Part shown: one piece after another, positions 10,023-19,800 of the stretch
How positions within the stretch are numbered: position 1 is the stretch's first letter
How the letters are laid out: each line of letters starts with the position of its first letter
Assembly: GCF_900452415.1 (NCBI RefSeq)
Contig: NZ_UGNX01000001.1
Location: forward strand, 620,001 to 684,000
From: Legionella cincinnatiensis
Lineage (GTDB): Bacteria > Pseudomonadota > Gammaproteobacteria > Legionellales > Legionellaceae
Reading direction: 5' to 3'
DNA: 64,000 nt
Translations under genes and position numbers: made by a program
The notes under the pieces: model-generated
The model's database searches: none
The model's input: the letters and a program-made list of their open reading frames with translations, nothing else
Told to the model about the DNA's origin: nothing

Positions 10023-10400
10023 GTTTTTGAAAGAATGTCGTTCTCCTAAATGCCTCTTCCTGTTCCAAAAGTGGGGGGTTTAAAAAGCTTCTTCATTTCC
10101 CGGTTGCAAGCAACCGGGCTACATTTTTGCGTGGAGCAGTGGGAAATAGTTTTTGAAAGAATGTCGTTCTCCTAAACGCCTCTTCCTGTTCCAAAAGTGG
10201 GGGAGTTAAAAAGCTTCTTCATTTCCCGGTTGCAAGCAACCGGGCTACATTTTTGCGTGGAGCAGTGGGAAACAGTTTTTGAAAGAATGTCGTTCTCCTA
10301 AACGCCTCTTCCTGTTCCAAAAGTGGGGGGTTAAAAAGCTTCTTCATTTCCCGGTTGCAAGCAACCGGGCTACATTTTTGCGTAGAGCAGTGAAAAAAAC
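10023..10400 (+). repeat. Three tandem 126-bp repeats with a GC-rich palindrome (array 1)
   Basis: Units begin at 10023, 10149 and 10275, exactly 126 bases apart, and the third decays after about 10394. Copies differ at only a few positions. Each contains the near-perfect inverted repeat cccggttgc-aa-gcaaccggg and the stretch gaaagaatgtcgttctcc, itself partly palindromic (gaa...ttc). The array lies between the convergent ends of waaA and dksA, so it may act as a bidirectional terminator. The frame that crosses it on the minus strand is a translation of the repeat, not a gene. The unit resembles short REP-like elements; this sequence family differs from arrays 2-4. Confidence 0.93.
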
Positions 10401-10438
10401 AGAAATAGATCTCTTTCACTGATGAAAGAAAGTATATT

Positions 10439-10915
10439 TTAAGAGCCTTGATTTTGTTTTTCTTTAATTTCTGACAAAGTTTTACAGTCAATACATAACG
10501 TTGCGGTAGGTCTTGCTTCCAAACGTTTGAGACCAATTTCAATGCCACATGCTTCACAATAACCAAAGTCTTCATTTCTTAAGCGTTCTAATGCATCTTC
10601 AATTTTTTTGATAAGTTTGCGTTCACGGTCACGTGTGCGTAATTCGATGCTAAACTCTTCTTCTTGGCTTGCCCTGTCAGATGGATCTGGGAAATTGGCA
10701 GCTTCATCTTTCATATGGGTCACAGTACGATCAACTTCTTCCATTAATGATTGACGCCAAGCTAACAATATTTTTTCAATATGTGCTAACTGCTTTTCAT
10801 TCATATACTCTTCCCCAGCAGTTTCCTGATAGGGGGCAATTCCCATGCTACCTATTGCGTCGCTTTTCACGTTGTATTGTCTCTCATTGTTTTTATCAAT
10901 TAATTGTTCGGTCAT
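10439..10915 (-). CDS. dksA: RNA polymerase-binding transcription factor DksA
   Basis: DksA binds the RNA polymerase secondary channel and, with ppGpp, resets transcription in the stringent response; in Legionella it helps control the switch to the transmissive phase. The 158-residue protein has the long coiled-coil hairpin (about residues 40-110) with the acidic tip DPSDRASQEEE (D-x-x-D-x-A). The C-terminal zinc finger is CEACGIEIGLKRLEARPTATLCIDC, with the four-Cys pattern C-x2-C...C-x2-C. The N-terminal 38 residues are a variable extension. The start at 10915 is supported by a GGGAG ribosome-binding site about 6 bases upstream. The gene is monocistronic and convergent with waaA across array 1. 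Confidence 0.97.
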   Translation of the reverse strand: MTEQLIDKNNERQYNVKSDAIGSMGIAPYQETAGEEYMNEKQLAHIEKILLAWRQSLMEEVDRTVTHMKDEAANFPDPSDRASQEEEFSIELRTRDRERKLIKKIEDALERLRNEDFGYCEACGIEIGLKRLEARPTATLCIDCKTLSEIKEKQNQGS

Positions 10916-11001
10916 GTTAGTCTCCCTCCCGGTGTTTAACCTGGGACTGCAGAAAGGAAAGCGTTTAGGTATACCAAAAAACTATTGTATCATCAATAAT
11001 A

Positions 11002-11808
11002 TTATCGCCAACCCCCACTTACTCTGTCATGACCCTGGATGTCTTGCCAACATTTTATATTTCTATATCCTAATTTATTAAGTATAGCTTGTACTTTAAA
11101 TTTTTGATCAAATCCATGTTCAAGCAAGAGCATACCTTGAGGTAAAAGATATTCATAACCGTGCTCAATGATACATTGTAGATCAGCTAAGCCTTCTTGA
11201 CTACTCACTAGTGCATTTCGGGGCTCAAAACGTAGATCACCTTGTTGAACATGCAGATCGTCTTCTGCAATATAGGGGGGATTGGCTACAATAGCATGGT
11301 ATTGATACTGCGGAATTCCATTAAACCAGTCTGATTGAAAAAAGTTTATATTTTTTATTTTGTGGTTTTGTGCGTTTTCTTTTGCAACTTTTAATGCCTC
11401 TTGACTAATGTCGCATGCAACAATTTGCCAGTTTGGTCGTTCTTTTGCTAATGCTAAGGCTATGGCTCCGCTTCCAGTACCTAATTCAAGAATATAAGTA
11501 TCCGGTAAATTAGGGATAAACTCTAAGGCTAATGCTACAAGTAATTCCGTTTCATGGCGTGGAATTAAAGTATGTTCATTAACCTTCAAATTTAGCGACC
11601 AAAATTCACGTTGACCTGTAAGATAGGCAATCGGCATTCCTTGTGCTCTTTGGGCCATTAAATGTTCAAATGTAGCTAATTGTTGCGGGGTAAGCAATAC
11701 TTCAGGATGAGCAAAGAGGTAGGCTCTGGTTTTATTTAAAACATGGCCTAATAAAATTTCTGCTTCCCGCTCTGGATTTTGTTTCAGGACTGTATGGATG
11801 CTAATCAT
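11002..11808 (-). CDS. prmC: Peptide chain release factor N5-glutamine methyltransferase
   Basis: PrmC (HemK) uses S-adenosylmethionine to methylate the Gln of the GGQ motif in release factors. The 268-residue protein has the PrmC N-terminal helical domain and [10 protein letters not shown] followed by [11 protein letters not shown]. The SAM-binding motif is [15 protein letters not shown] (about 105-119) and the catalytic NPPY is at about 174-177, in [11 protein letters not shown]. The start overlaps the end of prfA by 8 bases, so translation is probably coupled. Enzyme and substrate are thus made from the same mRNA (hemA-prfA-prmC order, as in many gammaproteobacteria). Confidence 0.97.
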   Translation of the reverse strand: MISIHTVLKQNPEREAEILLGHVLNKTRAYLFAHPEVLLTPQQLATFEHLMAQRAQGMPIAYLTGQREFWSLNLKVNEHTLIPRHETELLVALALEFIPNLPDTYILELGTGSGAIALALAKERPNWQIVACDISQEALKVAKENAQNHKIKNINFFQSDWFNGIPQYQYHAIVANPPYIAEDDLHVQQGDLRFEPRNALVSSQEGLADLQCIIEHGYEYLLPQGMLLLEHGFDQKFKVQAILNKLGYRNIKCWQDIQGHDRVSGGWR

Positions 11809-12889
11809 TTCGCCCTAATTCTGCGAGTAACTCTGCATGATATTCACGTTTTAAAGGCTCAATTACTAAAGAGAGCTTACCTTCCATTACATCATTTAAT
11901 TGATAGATCGTTAGATTAATTCGATGATCTGTTAAACGACCTTGGGGATAGTTATAGGTACGAATTCTCTCAGAGCGATCACCTGTGCCCACCAGCGATT
12001 TACGCGTTTGTGCTTGCTCTTTCTTCTGTTTACTTTGTTCCGCATCCAACAAGCGTGTTTTAAGTAAAGACATTGCTTTAGAGCGATTTTTATGCTGGGA
12101 GCGCTCATCTTGGCATTCCACAACTACACCAGTAGGTATATGGGTAATACGAATAGCAGAGTCTGTTTTATTGACGTGCTGTCCACCGGCTCCTGAAGAG
12201 CGATAGGTATCTATACGTAGATCATCTGGATTAATTTGAATATCATCAATTTCATCAACTTCAGGTAAGATAGCAACAGTACAGGCAGAAGTATGAACAC
12301 GTCCTTGGGATTCAGTTTCAGGAACACGTTGTACACGGTGAGCCCCAGATTCAAATTTAAGCTGTGAATAAACAGCATTACCACTAATACGCGTGATAAT
12401 TTCTTTATATCCGCCATGTTCGCCATGACTTGCACTAATTAATTCCTGTTGCCAGCCTTGTTCTTCTGCATAACGAATGTACATACGATAAAGATCACCG
12501 GCAAAAATCGCAGCCTCGTCTCCTCCAGTTCCTGCTCTGATTTCGAGATAAATATTGCGTTCATCATCAGGATCTTTGGGAATCAAGTGCCATTGTAGTT
12601 GCTCATCGAGTTCTTCCACTTGATTTTTGGCACTTGCTAATTCTTCATCCGCCATTGCTGCTAATTCTTTATCCTCACCAGCAAGTAACTCTTCTAAAGA
12701 AGACACATTATTTTGGGCTTCGAGATAAGTTTCATAACAAGTCGCTATAGGTTCTAATTGTGCATATTCTTTTGATAAAGTTTTAAATTGATTTTGATCA
12801 GCAATAATTGATGCTTCAGATAATAAGCGTCCCACTTCCTGATAACGTTCCAGCATTTGCTGCAGTTTTAGTTCAAGAGATTTCTTCAT
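11801..12889 (-). CDS. prfA: Peptide chain release factor 1
   Basis: RF1 recognises UAA and UAG stop codons and triggers hydrolysis of peptidyl-tRNA. At 362 residues it has the normal length. Domain 2 carries the codon-recognition P-x-T loop in [19 protein letters not shown], and domain 3 has the universally conserved GGQ in [15 protein letters not shown], the target of Prm[17 protein letters not shown] is the typical RF1 segment. It overlaps hemA by 17 bases and prmC by 8 bases, so the three genes form a tight operon. Confidence 0.98.
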   Translation of the reverse strand: MKKSLELKLQQMLERYQEVGRLLSEASIIADQNQFKTLSKEYAQLEPIATCYETYLEAQNNVSSLEELLAGEDKELAAMADEELASAKNQVEELDEQLQWHLIPKDPDDERNIYLEIRAGTGGDEAAIFAGDLYRMYIRYAEEQGWQQELISASHGEHGGYKEIITRISGNAVYSQLKFESGAHRVQRVPETESQGRVHTSACTVAILPEVDEIDDIQINPDDLRIDTYRSSGAGGQHVNKTDSAIRITHIPTGVVVECQDERSQHKNRSKAMSLLKTRLLDAEQSKQKKEQAQTRKSLVGTGDRSERIRTYNYPQGRLTDHRINLTIYQLNDVMEGKLSLVIEPLKREYHAELLAELGRND

Positions 12890-14147
12890 AAGATGATTGG
12901 CGTGTTGTAGTAGTAAATAGATATTGTGCTAAGGTAAATAAATCTTCTCGGCCATCTTTGGCTATTTGTCTTAAACCGGCGGTGGGATTATGGGTAAGTT
13001 TATTTACCAAACGTTCGCTAAACTCATTTAAAACAAGCTGCTGACATTGGCCTGCAGAAAGTTTTTTCAAGGCTCGTTGCAATTCTTTTTGTGCCAGATC
13101 ATACATTTGGTTACGATAATCACAAATGACTTTTTTGGCTTTAAGAGAACGGTGTTTGCGAATGTAATTATTCAGTTCTTCATCAACTAATTGCTCTGCA
13201 TGTAACGCAGCAAGACGTCTTTCCTCGATGCCTTTTTCTATCATAGCTTGCAAATCGTCAATATTGTAGAGACGTACTTGAGCGATTTCTTTGACATTGG
13301 CCTCAATATCTCGAGGGACTGCTAAATCTAAAAAGAACATGGGGGCATGATTTCTTTGATTTAATGCTTGCTTTACCAAATCCTTATTAATAAATGGAAT
13401 GGGGCAAGTCGTTGCAGAAACAATAACATCTGCTTGAGACAGATATTGAGCAATATCACTGATAGGGATCGTTTTTCCATTGAAGGCTGTTGCCAGTTTC
13501 TCTGCATTTTCTTGGGTTCTGCTTGCTACCATGAAATGGTTCACACCTTGTTGGTGTAAATATTTTGCTACTAAAGAAGCAGTTTCGCCTGAGCCAATTA
13601 AGAAGACATTCAGTGATTTGTAATCTGTAAAGAGTTGGCCAATAAGTTGAACCGCAGCATAAGCTACTGAAACAGGGTTGGTACCTATACCACTTTGAGT
13701 ACGTATACGCTTTGATGCACTAAAAATATATTCGAAAATCGAGCGCAATTCTGTTTTTATGGTACCAAGATTACAGGCATGTTGATAAGCTTGTTTCATT
13801 TGGCCAAGAATTTGTGGTTCCCCAATCATCATGGAGTCCAAACCGCTAGCGACTCGTAAGGTGTGTTTTATTCCTTCATGGCCTTTATATAAATACAAAA
13901 AAGGAGACAAGGATTCATGTGATAATTGATGTTCTTGTGCAAGCCAGTGGGCAAGAACTTGCGGTTCGTGTGTATCACAGTAAATTTCTGTGCGATTACA
14001 GGTCGATAAAATAACAGCTTCATTGACCCCGGGGAGATTGAATAAGCTATTGAGCAATAAATCTTGGGTAGCCGGAGCCATGGCGACTTTTTCACGCACG
14101 TTTATTGGAGCAGTTTTATGATTTAGCCCGCAAGCAACAAACACCAT
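12873..14147 (-). CDS. hemA: Glutamyl-tRNA reductase
   Basis: HemA reduces glutamyl-tRNA(Glu) to glutamate-1-semialdehyde, the first committed step of tetrapyrrole synthesis by the C5 route. The 424-residue protein starts [22 protein letters not shown], has the catalytic Cys in [12 protein letters not shown] (about residue 50), the [13 protein letters not shown] substrate loop, SVAYAAVQL, and the NADPH-binding [13 protein letters not shown] (about 190). The C-terminal dimerisation helix region ([14 protein letters not shown]) is present. It is the first gene of the hemA-prfA-prmC operon; the 378-base gap upstream probably holds its promoter. Confidence 0.98.
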   Translation of the reverse strand: MVFVACGLNHKTAPINVREKVAMAPATQDLLLNSLFNLPGVNEAVILSTCNRTEIYCDTHEPQVLAHWLAQEHQLSHESLSPFLYLYKGHEGIKHTLRVASGLDSMMIGEPQILGQMKQAYQHACNLGTIKTELRSIFEYIFSASKRIRTQSGIGTNPVSVAYAAVQLIGQLFTDYKSLNVFLIGSGETASLVAKYLHQQGVNHFMVASRTQENAEKLATAFNGKTIPISDIAQYLSQADVIVSATTCPIPFINKDLVKQALNQRNHAPMFFLDLAVPRDIEANVKEIAQVRLYNIDDLQAMIEKGIEERRLAALHAEQLVDEELNNYIRKHRSLKAKKVICDYRNQMYDLAQKELQRALKKLSAGQCQQLVLNEFSERLVNKLTHNPTAGLRQIAKDGREDLFTLAQYLFTTTTRQSSYEEIS

Positions 14148-14525
14148 ACGATTATGAATTATTGAATTTGAAATTATTGAGTTAATCGGAGGATTGTAAA
14201 CGATTAGTGGTTAAATTTGTAGAGTACTGGGGCCATATTTATGGAATTGTTATGCAGGAGCTTATTTAGCTTACTCTATTTAGGTTTTTTTTCATACGTT
14301 ACTGAGGAGGCGAATTGTAGGGAACGAACCTTCATATATCCCGTGTACACTTAGTTTTGTGTTTGGTTTCTGTGGTCCTTCGTCTACCTTAGTGAGTTTG
14401 AGGCACGATCTATCTAGAATGATTTAAAAATATCTTCTTGTAAAATTAAAGTACATTTTTGTTTTGCCGCTAACACTAGTAGAGGGTTTTTGTTCAAATG
14501 CCCAAGTTGACGAGGGGAATGAATC
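14148..14525. other. Intergenic region between hemA and the 95-codon gene
   Basis: This 378-base gap separates divergent genes and must hold promoters for both directions. I see no open frame of convincing length. A short T-rich stretch near 14285-14292 (gg followed by eight t) could end a small transcript on the plus strand, but no strong stem precedes it. The gene starting at 14526 has a good ribosome-binding site (GAGGGG). Confidence 0.4.
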
Positions 14526-14813
14526 ATGGACATAATCTTACAAGGCGAGCATAGTGGTGAAGAAGCGACACAAAGCCTGGCGCGTGTATTGGAATTATTT
14601 AAGGAGCGTTATCATATCGCGGGATTTCGTGAAATTCATTTAACAGTAACTTTGCTTGATGAGCAAGGGGACGATGTAGAATTGATTGATAGTGAATCAA
14701 ATCAGGCATATCGAATTTTTGAAGTCTATCGTCAGGGATATGAACTTGGTTCAAGTAAAGGAAAAAAAATTCCAGTATTGCAGTTAGTTGTGGATAACAC
14801 ACGTACACGATAA
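14526..14813 (+). CDS. Conserved hypothetical small protein paired with an M50 protease
   Basis: This is an acidic 95-residue protein with no signal peptide, membrane helix, Cys pair or known catalytic motif. It starts MDIILQGEHSGEEATQSLAR, has an amphipathic helix (about residues 12-30) and then alternating strands (HLTVTLLDEQGDDVELID, AYRIFEVYR). I do not recognise the family. A GAGGGG ribosome-binding site 8 bases upstream supports the start. The stop is 11 bases before the M50 protease gene, which has its own AAAGGAG site. Co-transcription suggests a joint role, for example as a substrate adaptor or regulator of the protease, but this is context only. Confidence 0.75.
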   Translation: MDIILQGEHSGEEATQSLARVLELFKERYHIAGFREIHLTVTLLDEQGDDVELIDSESNQAYRIFEVYRQGYELGSSKGKKIPVLQLVVDNTRTR

Positions 14814-14824
14814 AGGAGTGATCT

Positions 14825-15889
14825 ATGCTTTTGGCAATTATCGCCATAATACTTACATTAATACTTGTAGTAGGGATACATGAAGGTGGGCATGCCGTAT
14901 TAGCTCGTTTTTTTAAAGTAAAAATTAAAAAAATTTCCATAGGATTTGGTAAACCACTATTACGCTGGCGAGGCAAAAGCGGTTGTGAATGGATATGGGC
15001 TTTTTTTCCTTTAGGAGGATATGTCCAATTAGAGAACACTCGAATTAGTCCAGTAAAGCCAGCAAAATACGCAGGATGTTTTGATAAGAAGCCAATTTGG
15101 CAACGCATCCTGATTTTGTTAGCTGGAGCAGCTGCCAATCTCATCACTGCTTGGTTTGCTTTTGTCATCGTATTCTCTATAGGTCTTAGTTATCACTTCC
15201 CTGAAATCAAAGATGTACAAGCCAACAGCACTGCTGCTCAAGCAGGGATGCTTCCAGGAGATAGGTTTGTATCCATGGGTGGCCATGCTACTCCAACTTG
15301 GAGTGATGTGGGCATGCAATTAGTCATTCTTTGGGGGAAAAAAGACATTCCTGTAGTGCTTAGTCGAAGTGATGGCAAAGAGGCTAATGCAGTGCTTGAT
15401 TTAAGCCATGTGCAATTTCGAGGAGCAAAATTATCTTTATTAGCGCAACTGGGGATTGAACCCAATTTATCTGCAGCAAAAAGTGAATTACGTGCTTCCT
15501 CATTTGTTGATGCAATGTATCACGCTAATGCCACGATGATGCATATGATTTATTTTTTCCTGATGGTATTAAAACAGTTATTTTCAGGCTTAATCCCTTT
15601 TTCCGCCTTGTTAGGTCCTATAGGTATTTTTGCTGCTTCAGTGGCTTCACTGACTCAAGGAGTAGTGGTTTTTATGTTTTTTATTGCGACTTTAAGTCTT
15701 GCTGTTGCAGTGATTAACTTATTTCCCATTCCGGGATTAGATGGTGGTTCTATAGTTTATGCTCTAATCGAAAAAATCCGCGGCAAACCCGTATCTGTAG
15801 CGATGGAACTTTTATTACATCGACTGGTATTTATTGTGTTTTGTGTGGTATTAGTCCATTTATTAATGAATGACTTGCAAAGACTTTAA
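14825..15889 (+). CDS. M50 (site-2 protease, RseP-type) intramembrane metalloprotease
   Basis: Site-2 proteases cut membrane helices, often of anti-sigma factors. The 354-residue protein carries the zinc motif VVGIHEGGHAVLARFF (HExxH, about residues 18-22) in the first membrane helix. It also has the LGGYVQLENTR beta-hairpin, a PDZ-like region (about 125-200) and the second active-site motif INLFPIPGLDGGSIV (NxxPxPxLDG, about residue 300). It has about four membrane helices. It resembles RseP but is shorter (E. coli RseP is 450), with a single PDZ instead of two. It is not next to dxr or bamA, where rseP usually lies, so I read it as a second site-2 protease. Its partner is the 95-codon gene just upstream. 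Confidence 0.88.
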   Translation: MLLAIIAIILTLILVVGIHEGGHAVLARFFKVKIKKISIGFGKPLLRWRGKSGCEWIWAFFPLGGYVQLENTRISPVKPAKYAGCFDKKPIWQRILILLAGAAANLITAWFAFVIVFSIGLSYHFPEIKDVQANSTAAQAGMLPGDRFVSMGGHATPTWSDVGMQLVILWGKKDIPVVLSRSDGKEANAVLDLSHVQFRGAKLSLLAQLGIEPNLSAAKSELRASSFVDAMYHANATMMHMIYFFLMVLKQLFSGLIPFSALLGPIGIFAASVASLTQGVVVFMFFIATLSLAVAVINLFPIPGLDGGSIVYALIEKIRGKPVSVAMELLLHRLVFIVFCVVLVHLLMNDLQRL

Positions 15890-15917
15890 GTAAATTTAAA
15901 AGATAAAGATTAAGTTA

Positions 15918-16622
15918 TCATTGTTTCTCAATAGCTCGTGCACAACACCAAACATCCACCTGTTTCACTCCGGATTTCTTTAAAGTGCATGCCAGCTCAT
16001 TTGCTGTATTACCTGTGGTCAGAAGATCATCGATAATAGCTACATGTTGATAAGGAAGTTGTTGCGTTATAAATGCAGAACGTAAATTTTTTCTTCTTTG
16101 TTTTTCATCCAAACCTGCTTGAGGTTTGGTGTTGAGAATTTTTTGACAACTGAATAAATCGTAAGGAAGCTGTAATTTTTTAGCTAAAGAACGAGCTAAG
16201 ACTGCTGCTTGGTTAAATCCACGTCGTTTGATTCGTTGTGGATGCATAGGGACAGGAATTAAACACTGGGGCAAATCTGCTTGAGTTGATAATGATTTAA
16301 AAATTAAATGGCTTAAAAAAGAAGTAAGATAAAGACCATCATGATATTTGAATTGATGTAAAAGGCTTCGCAGTGGTTCTTCAAAAGTGTAGTTAATGAG
16401 TGCTCGATCAAAAGAGGGTGGTTTTTTAATACAATGTCCGCAGATAAGAAAATGGGCATTAGGTAAGGGATAAGCACAATGACGACAGCCAGGTCCTAAT
16501 ACAGGCATGAGCTCAAGGCAATGTGAACATACTGCCATTTTGTTGTTGTGGAATTGATTGCATAAGATACATATTGAGTATATACGTAAACTTTGTGTTA
16601 AACTCCATATTTTTTGACGCAC
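15918..16622 (-). CDS. comF: ComF family phosphoribosyltransferase-like protein
   Basis: ComF proteins are cytoplasmic and needed for natural transformation in several bacteria; Legionella is naturally competent. The 234-residue protein begins with a zinc-ribbon-like region with four CxxC pairs (CILC, CSHC, CRHC, CGHC between residues 18 and 64). It ends with a PRTase domain: the LIPVPMHPQRIKRRGFNQA motif (about 140-158) and the PRPP-binding loop VAIIDDLLTTGNTANELA (about 193-210). The start appears to be a GTG at 16622, with no clear ribosome-binding site. It is divergent from bioC with only 37 bases between the starts, so the promoters must overlap. Confidence 0.93.
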   Translation of the reverse strand: MRQKIWSLTQSLRIYSICILCNQFHNNKMAVCSHCLELMPVLGPGCRHCAYPLPNAHFLICGHCIKKPPSFDRALINYTFEEPLRSLLHQFKYHDGLYLTSFLSHLIFKSLSTQADLPQCLIPVPMHPQRIKRRGFNQAAVLARSLAKKLQLPYDLFSCQKILNTKPQAGLDEKQRRKNLRSAFITQQLPYQHVAIIDDLLTTGNTANELACTLKKSGVKQVDVWCCARAIEKQ

Positions 16623-16659
16623 GAGAAGTTGGATTCCTTTAATCTTTCCTGGTTTTATA

Positions 16660-17517
16660 ATGGCTGTTATCTATGAAATTAGCAAGGCATTTAATCGACA
16701 TGCCACCGAATATGAAGTTGCTGCTAAAGTGCAGCAAGAAATTGGGGGGCGTTTATTAGAGCGCTTGCATTATTTAAACATGAAACCACAACGTATTTTG
16801 GATTTAGGTTGTGGCCCAGGTTTCTTTTCCCAAGAATTAGTGCGGATGTATCCAAAAGCGCAAGTTGTAGGTTTGGATTTAGCCCAAACTATGTTAGTTC
16901 AAGCGCGAAAAAAACAAAGCTGGCGACGTCGATGGTCTTTAGTCGCAGCAGACATGCAACTTATGCCCTTTGCAGATGGAGCGTTTGATTTAGTTTTTGC
17001 CAATCAAGTGATTCATTGGGGTGGTCATTTAACTTCGGTTTTTCGAGAATTAAATCGCATCATCAAGACGAATGGATGTTTGATGTTTACTACATTAGGA
17101 CCTGAGACGTTTCAGGAATTAAAAACTGCCTGGTTGGGGGTGAATCATTACGCACACGTTAATGAATTTGTTGACATGCATGATGTAGGTGATTGTTTGA
17201 TGTCTGAACATTTCTTAGATCCGGTCATCGATATGGAGTTGTTAGCAGTGCATTATGAAAGTTTACCTAAGTTGTTACAGGCTTTAAAGGCTCAAGGAGT
17301 CAAAAATATTAATCCTAAAAGGAATCAAGGATTAACTGGAAAAACAGCTTGGCAACTATTTGAACAAAACTATGCCACGATGCAAACCGGTAACGGAAAA
17401 TACCCGCTGACTTATGAAGTAGTTTACGGACATGCCTGGAAGGGAGAACAAAGAAAAACAGAGTTCGGAATAGAAACAAGGATTCCTGTATCACAACTAT
17501 TGAAGCACAAAAGTTAG
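16660..17517 (+). CDS. bioC: Malonyl-ACP O-methyltransferase (BioC)
   Basis: BioC methylates malonyl-ACP so that the fatty acid machinery can build the pimeloyl chain of biotin. The 285-residue protein has the BioC hallmark N-terminus ISKAFNRHATEYEVAAKVQQEIG and the SAM motif ILDLGCGPGFFSQEL. GLDLAQTMLVQARKK and AADMQLMPFADGAFDLVFANQVIHW follow, then LMFTTLGPETFQELK. These match BioC rather than a generic methyltransferase. No other biotin gene is adjacent in this window. It is divergent from comF. Confidence 0.92.
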   Translation: MAVIYEISKAFNRHATEYEVAAKVQQEIGGRLLERLHYLNMKPQRILDLGCGPGFFSQELVRMYPKAQVVGLDLAQTMLVQARKKQSWRRRWSLVAADMQLMPFADGAFDLVFANQVIHWGGHLTSVFRELNRIIKTNGCLMFTTLGPETFQELKTAWLGVNHYAHVNEFVDMHDVGDCLMSEHFLDPVIDMELLAVHYESLPKLLQALKAQGVKNINPKRNQGLTGKTAWQLFEQNYATMQTGNGKYPLTYEVVYGHAWKGEQRKTEFGIETRIPVSQLLKHKS

Positions 17518-17609
17518 ATCCTCATGTTGCAGTTGGTATACTTTGATTTCCCTAAATAATCTATATCCTCTACTGCAGAATGAGAAATTAAAAAGCAGTA
17601 GAGGTAATC

Positions 17610-18395
17610 TTACTTATTCAATTTAGGCATAAGAATATCTTCAATGTCCTTATTTTTTTCATAACGTTCAGAGGGTGGATTTTTTAGCTTCTCTTCTAAG
17701 TGTGCCTTAGAATCTTTTTGGGTTCTTAATTTTATAATTTCAGCCAATAAAGGGTAATTCCCACTTTCGTCATCCTGAATATGCTCAGAAAGCCATTCTG
17801 GTGCTCGAGCATCTTCTGTTGCTCCTCTATCAACAAGCTGATCCCAACAATTAAATGGGTATTTTGTTGTTGAATCTTCATGACCTAAAAGTTTAAAAAT
17901 ATTATTACAAATATCTTTAATAGCCATATTTTCAAGAAAATTCGGATCTTGTTGTTGTTTTAATATAATTAAACACCATTGGATAGCATGAGTGAACTCA
18001 CCATGAAAAGCGTTCCTGAGGCCACTGTCTTTGAGAATAAATCCTGAAGCGGTTAAAAACATAAAATCCTCTTTACTTAATCCCTTATCACCCATTGTTT
18101 GGATCATCCCTTCTCTAAATCCGGCGCTGGTTAATAGTTCCTGAAGTAGTGTTCGTAATTGCTTCGTTGCTCCTTTTTTTCCTGCTTTTAATTTACTGTT
18201 TTCTAACTTTGTTGCAAGTAGGTTATTTAAACGAGTAAGTTGCTCTTCTACAGCGTCAACATTCATGAAAAATTTTTCTATTTTGACACAATGTTTTATA
18301 AATGGTTCATTATTTAATAAGTCTCCTTTAAGTGATTTTTTGAATTCTTCTTCGAGTTCGTCTTTTTGTGTGGGAGGGTCATTTTTAAAGAACAT
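17610..18395 (-). CDS. Unknown helical protein, possible effector
   Basis: I place the start at the ATG at 18395 (protein MFFKNDPPTQKDELEEEFKKS, 261 residues). An AAGGAG site lies 5 bases upstream, whereas the longer frame to a GTG at 18422 has none. The protein is soluble, charged and predicted mostly helical, with no signal peptide or membrane segment. The C-terminal 30 residues are rich in K, E and D (LEEKLKNPPSERYEKNKDIED), with E and K residues close to the end as in many Dot/Icm substrates. I do not recognise the family. It is flanked by core genes bioC and ispA. Export by Dot/Icm is a guess from composition and genus. Confidence 0.75.
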   Translation of the reverse strand: MFFKNDPPTQKDELEEEFKKSLKGDLLNNEPFIKHCVKIEKFFMNVDAVEEQLTRLNNLLATKLENSKLKAGKKGATKQLRTLLQELLTSAGFREGMIQTMGDKGLSKEDFMFLTASGFILKDSGLRNAFHGEFTHAIQWCLIILKQQQDPNFLENMAIKDICNNIFKLLGHEDSTTKYPFNCWDQLVDRGATEDARAPEWLSEHIQDDESGNYPLLAEIIKLRTQKDSKAHLEEKLKNPPSERYEKNKDIEDILMPKLNK

Positions 18396-18532
18396 ACAAG
18401 CTCCTTGATACACTAAGTGCACAATAATTATACAAATTAAGTATAGAATAGAGTTTGTTGGTGAGCAAAAGATGATGTCAGGCTGTTAAAAGGCCCTATT
18501 TTACGAAAGTCTGATAAGAAATGTCCAAGAAG

Positions 18533-19414
18533 CTAAAATCGATTACTACGCTCCTGCAATTCTTCAGTTAAATGAATCAATGAGAGCGCCTTTTGATCAA
18601 ATATGTGTAATGCATCAAGAGCAATTTGATAGTGTTTGCTGATTTCTATCTCCAATTTATCTTTGCTGTATAAAGTAGCAAAAGTAGTTTTTTGATTCGC
18701 TAAATCAGAAGAACGTCCTTTACCCAAAAATTCGGCTGGAGCATAGTAGTCTAAATAATCATCTTGCATTTGAAAGACAAGACCAATGTGACTTGCATAA
18801 GTTCGCAAAGCGGATTGATAAGCTTCGGATGTTGGCTGGACTCTCAAAACCATTTCGATACACGCAAGAATAAGCCGTCCAGTTTTAAGATGGTGGATTT
18901 CTTTGAGTCGCTTGTCATTAATCGACGATTTTGCTAATTCAGATAAATCCAGGCTTTGTCCGCTTACCATTCCACTAATACCGATTGCTTGAACGAGCTC
19001 GCGAGTGATGGAAATGACGCGCTCAGGTTGTACCAAGTGAGGAAGATAAGTTAAAAGCACATCAATAGCTAATGCTTGCATGCCATCACCTGCCAAAATC
19101 GCAGTTGCCTCATCAAATGCTTTATGACAACTAGGCCTTCCTCGGCGTAAATCATCATTATCCATTGCCGGAAGGTCATCATGGATTAAAGAGTAACAAT
19201 GAGTTAATTCTACTGCAGCAGCAATAGCATCCAGAACATTTAGGTCCAGATCAAGTAAGCTTCCAGTAAGATAGACCAAAATAGGTCTGATTCTTTTTCC
19301 ACCAGGGAAAAGAGAGTAGTCTATTGCAGAACGTATGATCACTGCAGGAACAGATGAATGAGCAATGACCTCCTTCAGAAATGCTTCATGTCGATTTATG
19401 TAATTGCTAATCAC
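18533..19414 (-). CDS. ispA: Farnesyl diphosphate synthase
   Basis: IspA condenses IPP with DMAPP and then GPP to make farnesyl diphosphate for quinones and undecaprenyl phosphate. The 293-residue protein has [15 protein letters not shown] and the first aspartate-rich motif [23 protein letters not shown] (DDxxxxD). The second motif is [12 protein letters not shown] (about residue 224, DDxxD), and a lysine-containing [15 protein letters not shown] follows. The short-chain specificity residues before the first motif are usual for FPP synthases. It overlaps xseB by 8 bases; the xseB-ispA order is the standard arrangement, here without an adjacent dxs. Confidence 0.96.
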   Translation of the reverse strand: MISNYINRHEAFLKEVIAHSSVPAVIIRSAIDYSLFPGGKRIRPILVYLTGSLLDLDLNVLDAIAAAVELTHCYSLIHDDLPAMDNDDLRRGRPSCHKAFDEATAILAGDGMQALAIDVLLTYLPHLVQPERVISITRELVQAIGISGMVSGQSLDLSELAKSSINDKRLKEIHHLKTGRLILACIEMVLRVQPTSEAYQSALRTYASHIGLVFQMQDDYLDYYAPAEFLGKGRSSDLANQKTTFATLYSKDKLEIEISKHYQIALDALHIFDQKALSLIHLTEELQERSNRF

Positions 19415-19625
19415 TTAATTGTTCGTCCGAGCTTGGTTCAGCGGTAGTTAATAGTTCTATTTTTTGTTCAGCCTTCAGCAATGCATCTTGACAATGTCGT
19501 GCTAGACCTATGCCTTTTTCAAATTGTTTGAGGGAATCTTCTAAAGAAAGCTCTCCTTTTTCTAATTGCCTGACAATTTCTTCCAGTTCCGTGATTGATT
19601 GTTCAAAATGGAAGCCTTTGCTCAT
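19407..19625 (-). CDS. xseB: Exodeoxyribonuclease VII small subunit
   Basis: XseB is the small subunit of exonuclease VII and binds the large subunit XseA as a coiled-coil oligomer. The 72-residue protein has the family pattern: [53 protein letters not shown]. It is the first gene of an xseB-ispA operon with an 8-base overlap. A promoter should lie in the 175-base gap toward radA. Confidence 0.96.
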   Translation of the reverse strand: MSKGFHFEQSITELEEIVRQLEKGELSLEDSLKQFEKGIGLARHCQDALLKAEQKIELLTTAEPSSDEQLSD

Positions 19626-19800
19626 AGAATTTGTCCTGAGTGCGCAAAATGTAATGATTATACTGGGTTACTCTAAGGATTCAACCTAAAAATTAAGTCA
19701 CTCTTAAAGCACGAGTGCTTTAAAACTCAAGGAGTAGATCATAAAGCTTCTATAGTATAAATCGTGTATAGTAGGCGCTACCCAATCTAATGGAATCAAG

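Noticed and set aside
10219..10575. Minus-strand frame of 118 codons across array 1
   Set aside because: It overlaps dksA in another frame and then reads through repeat units.
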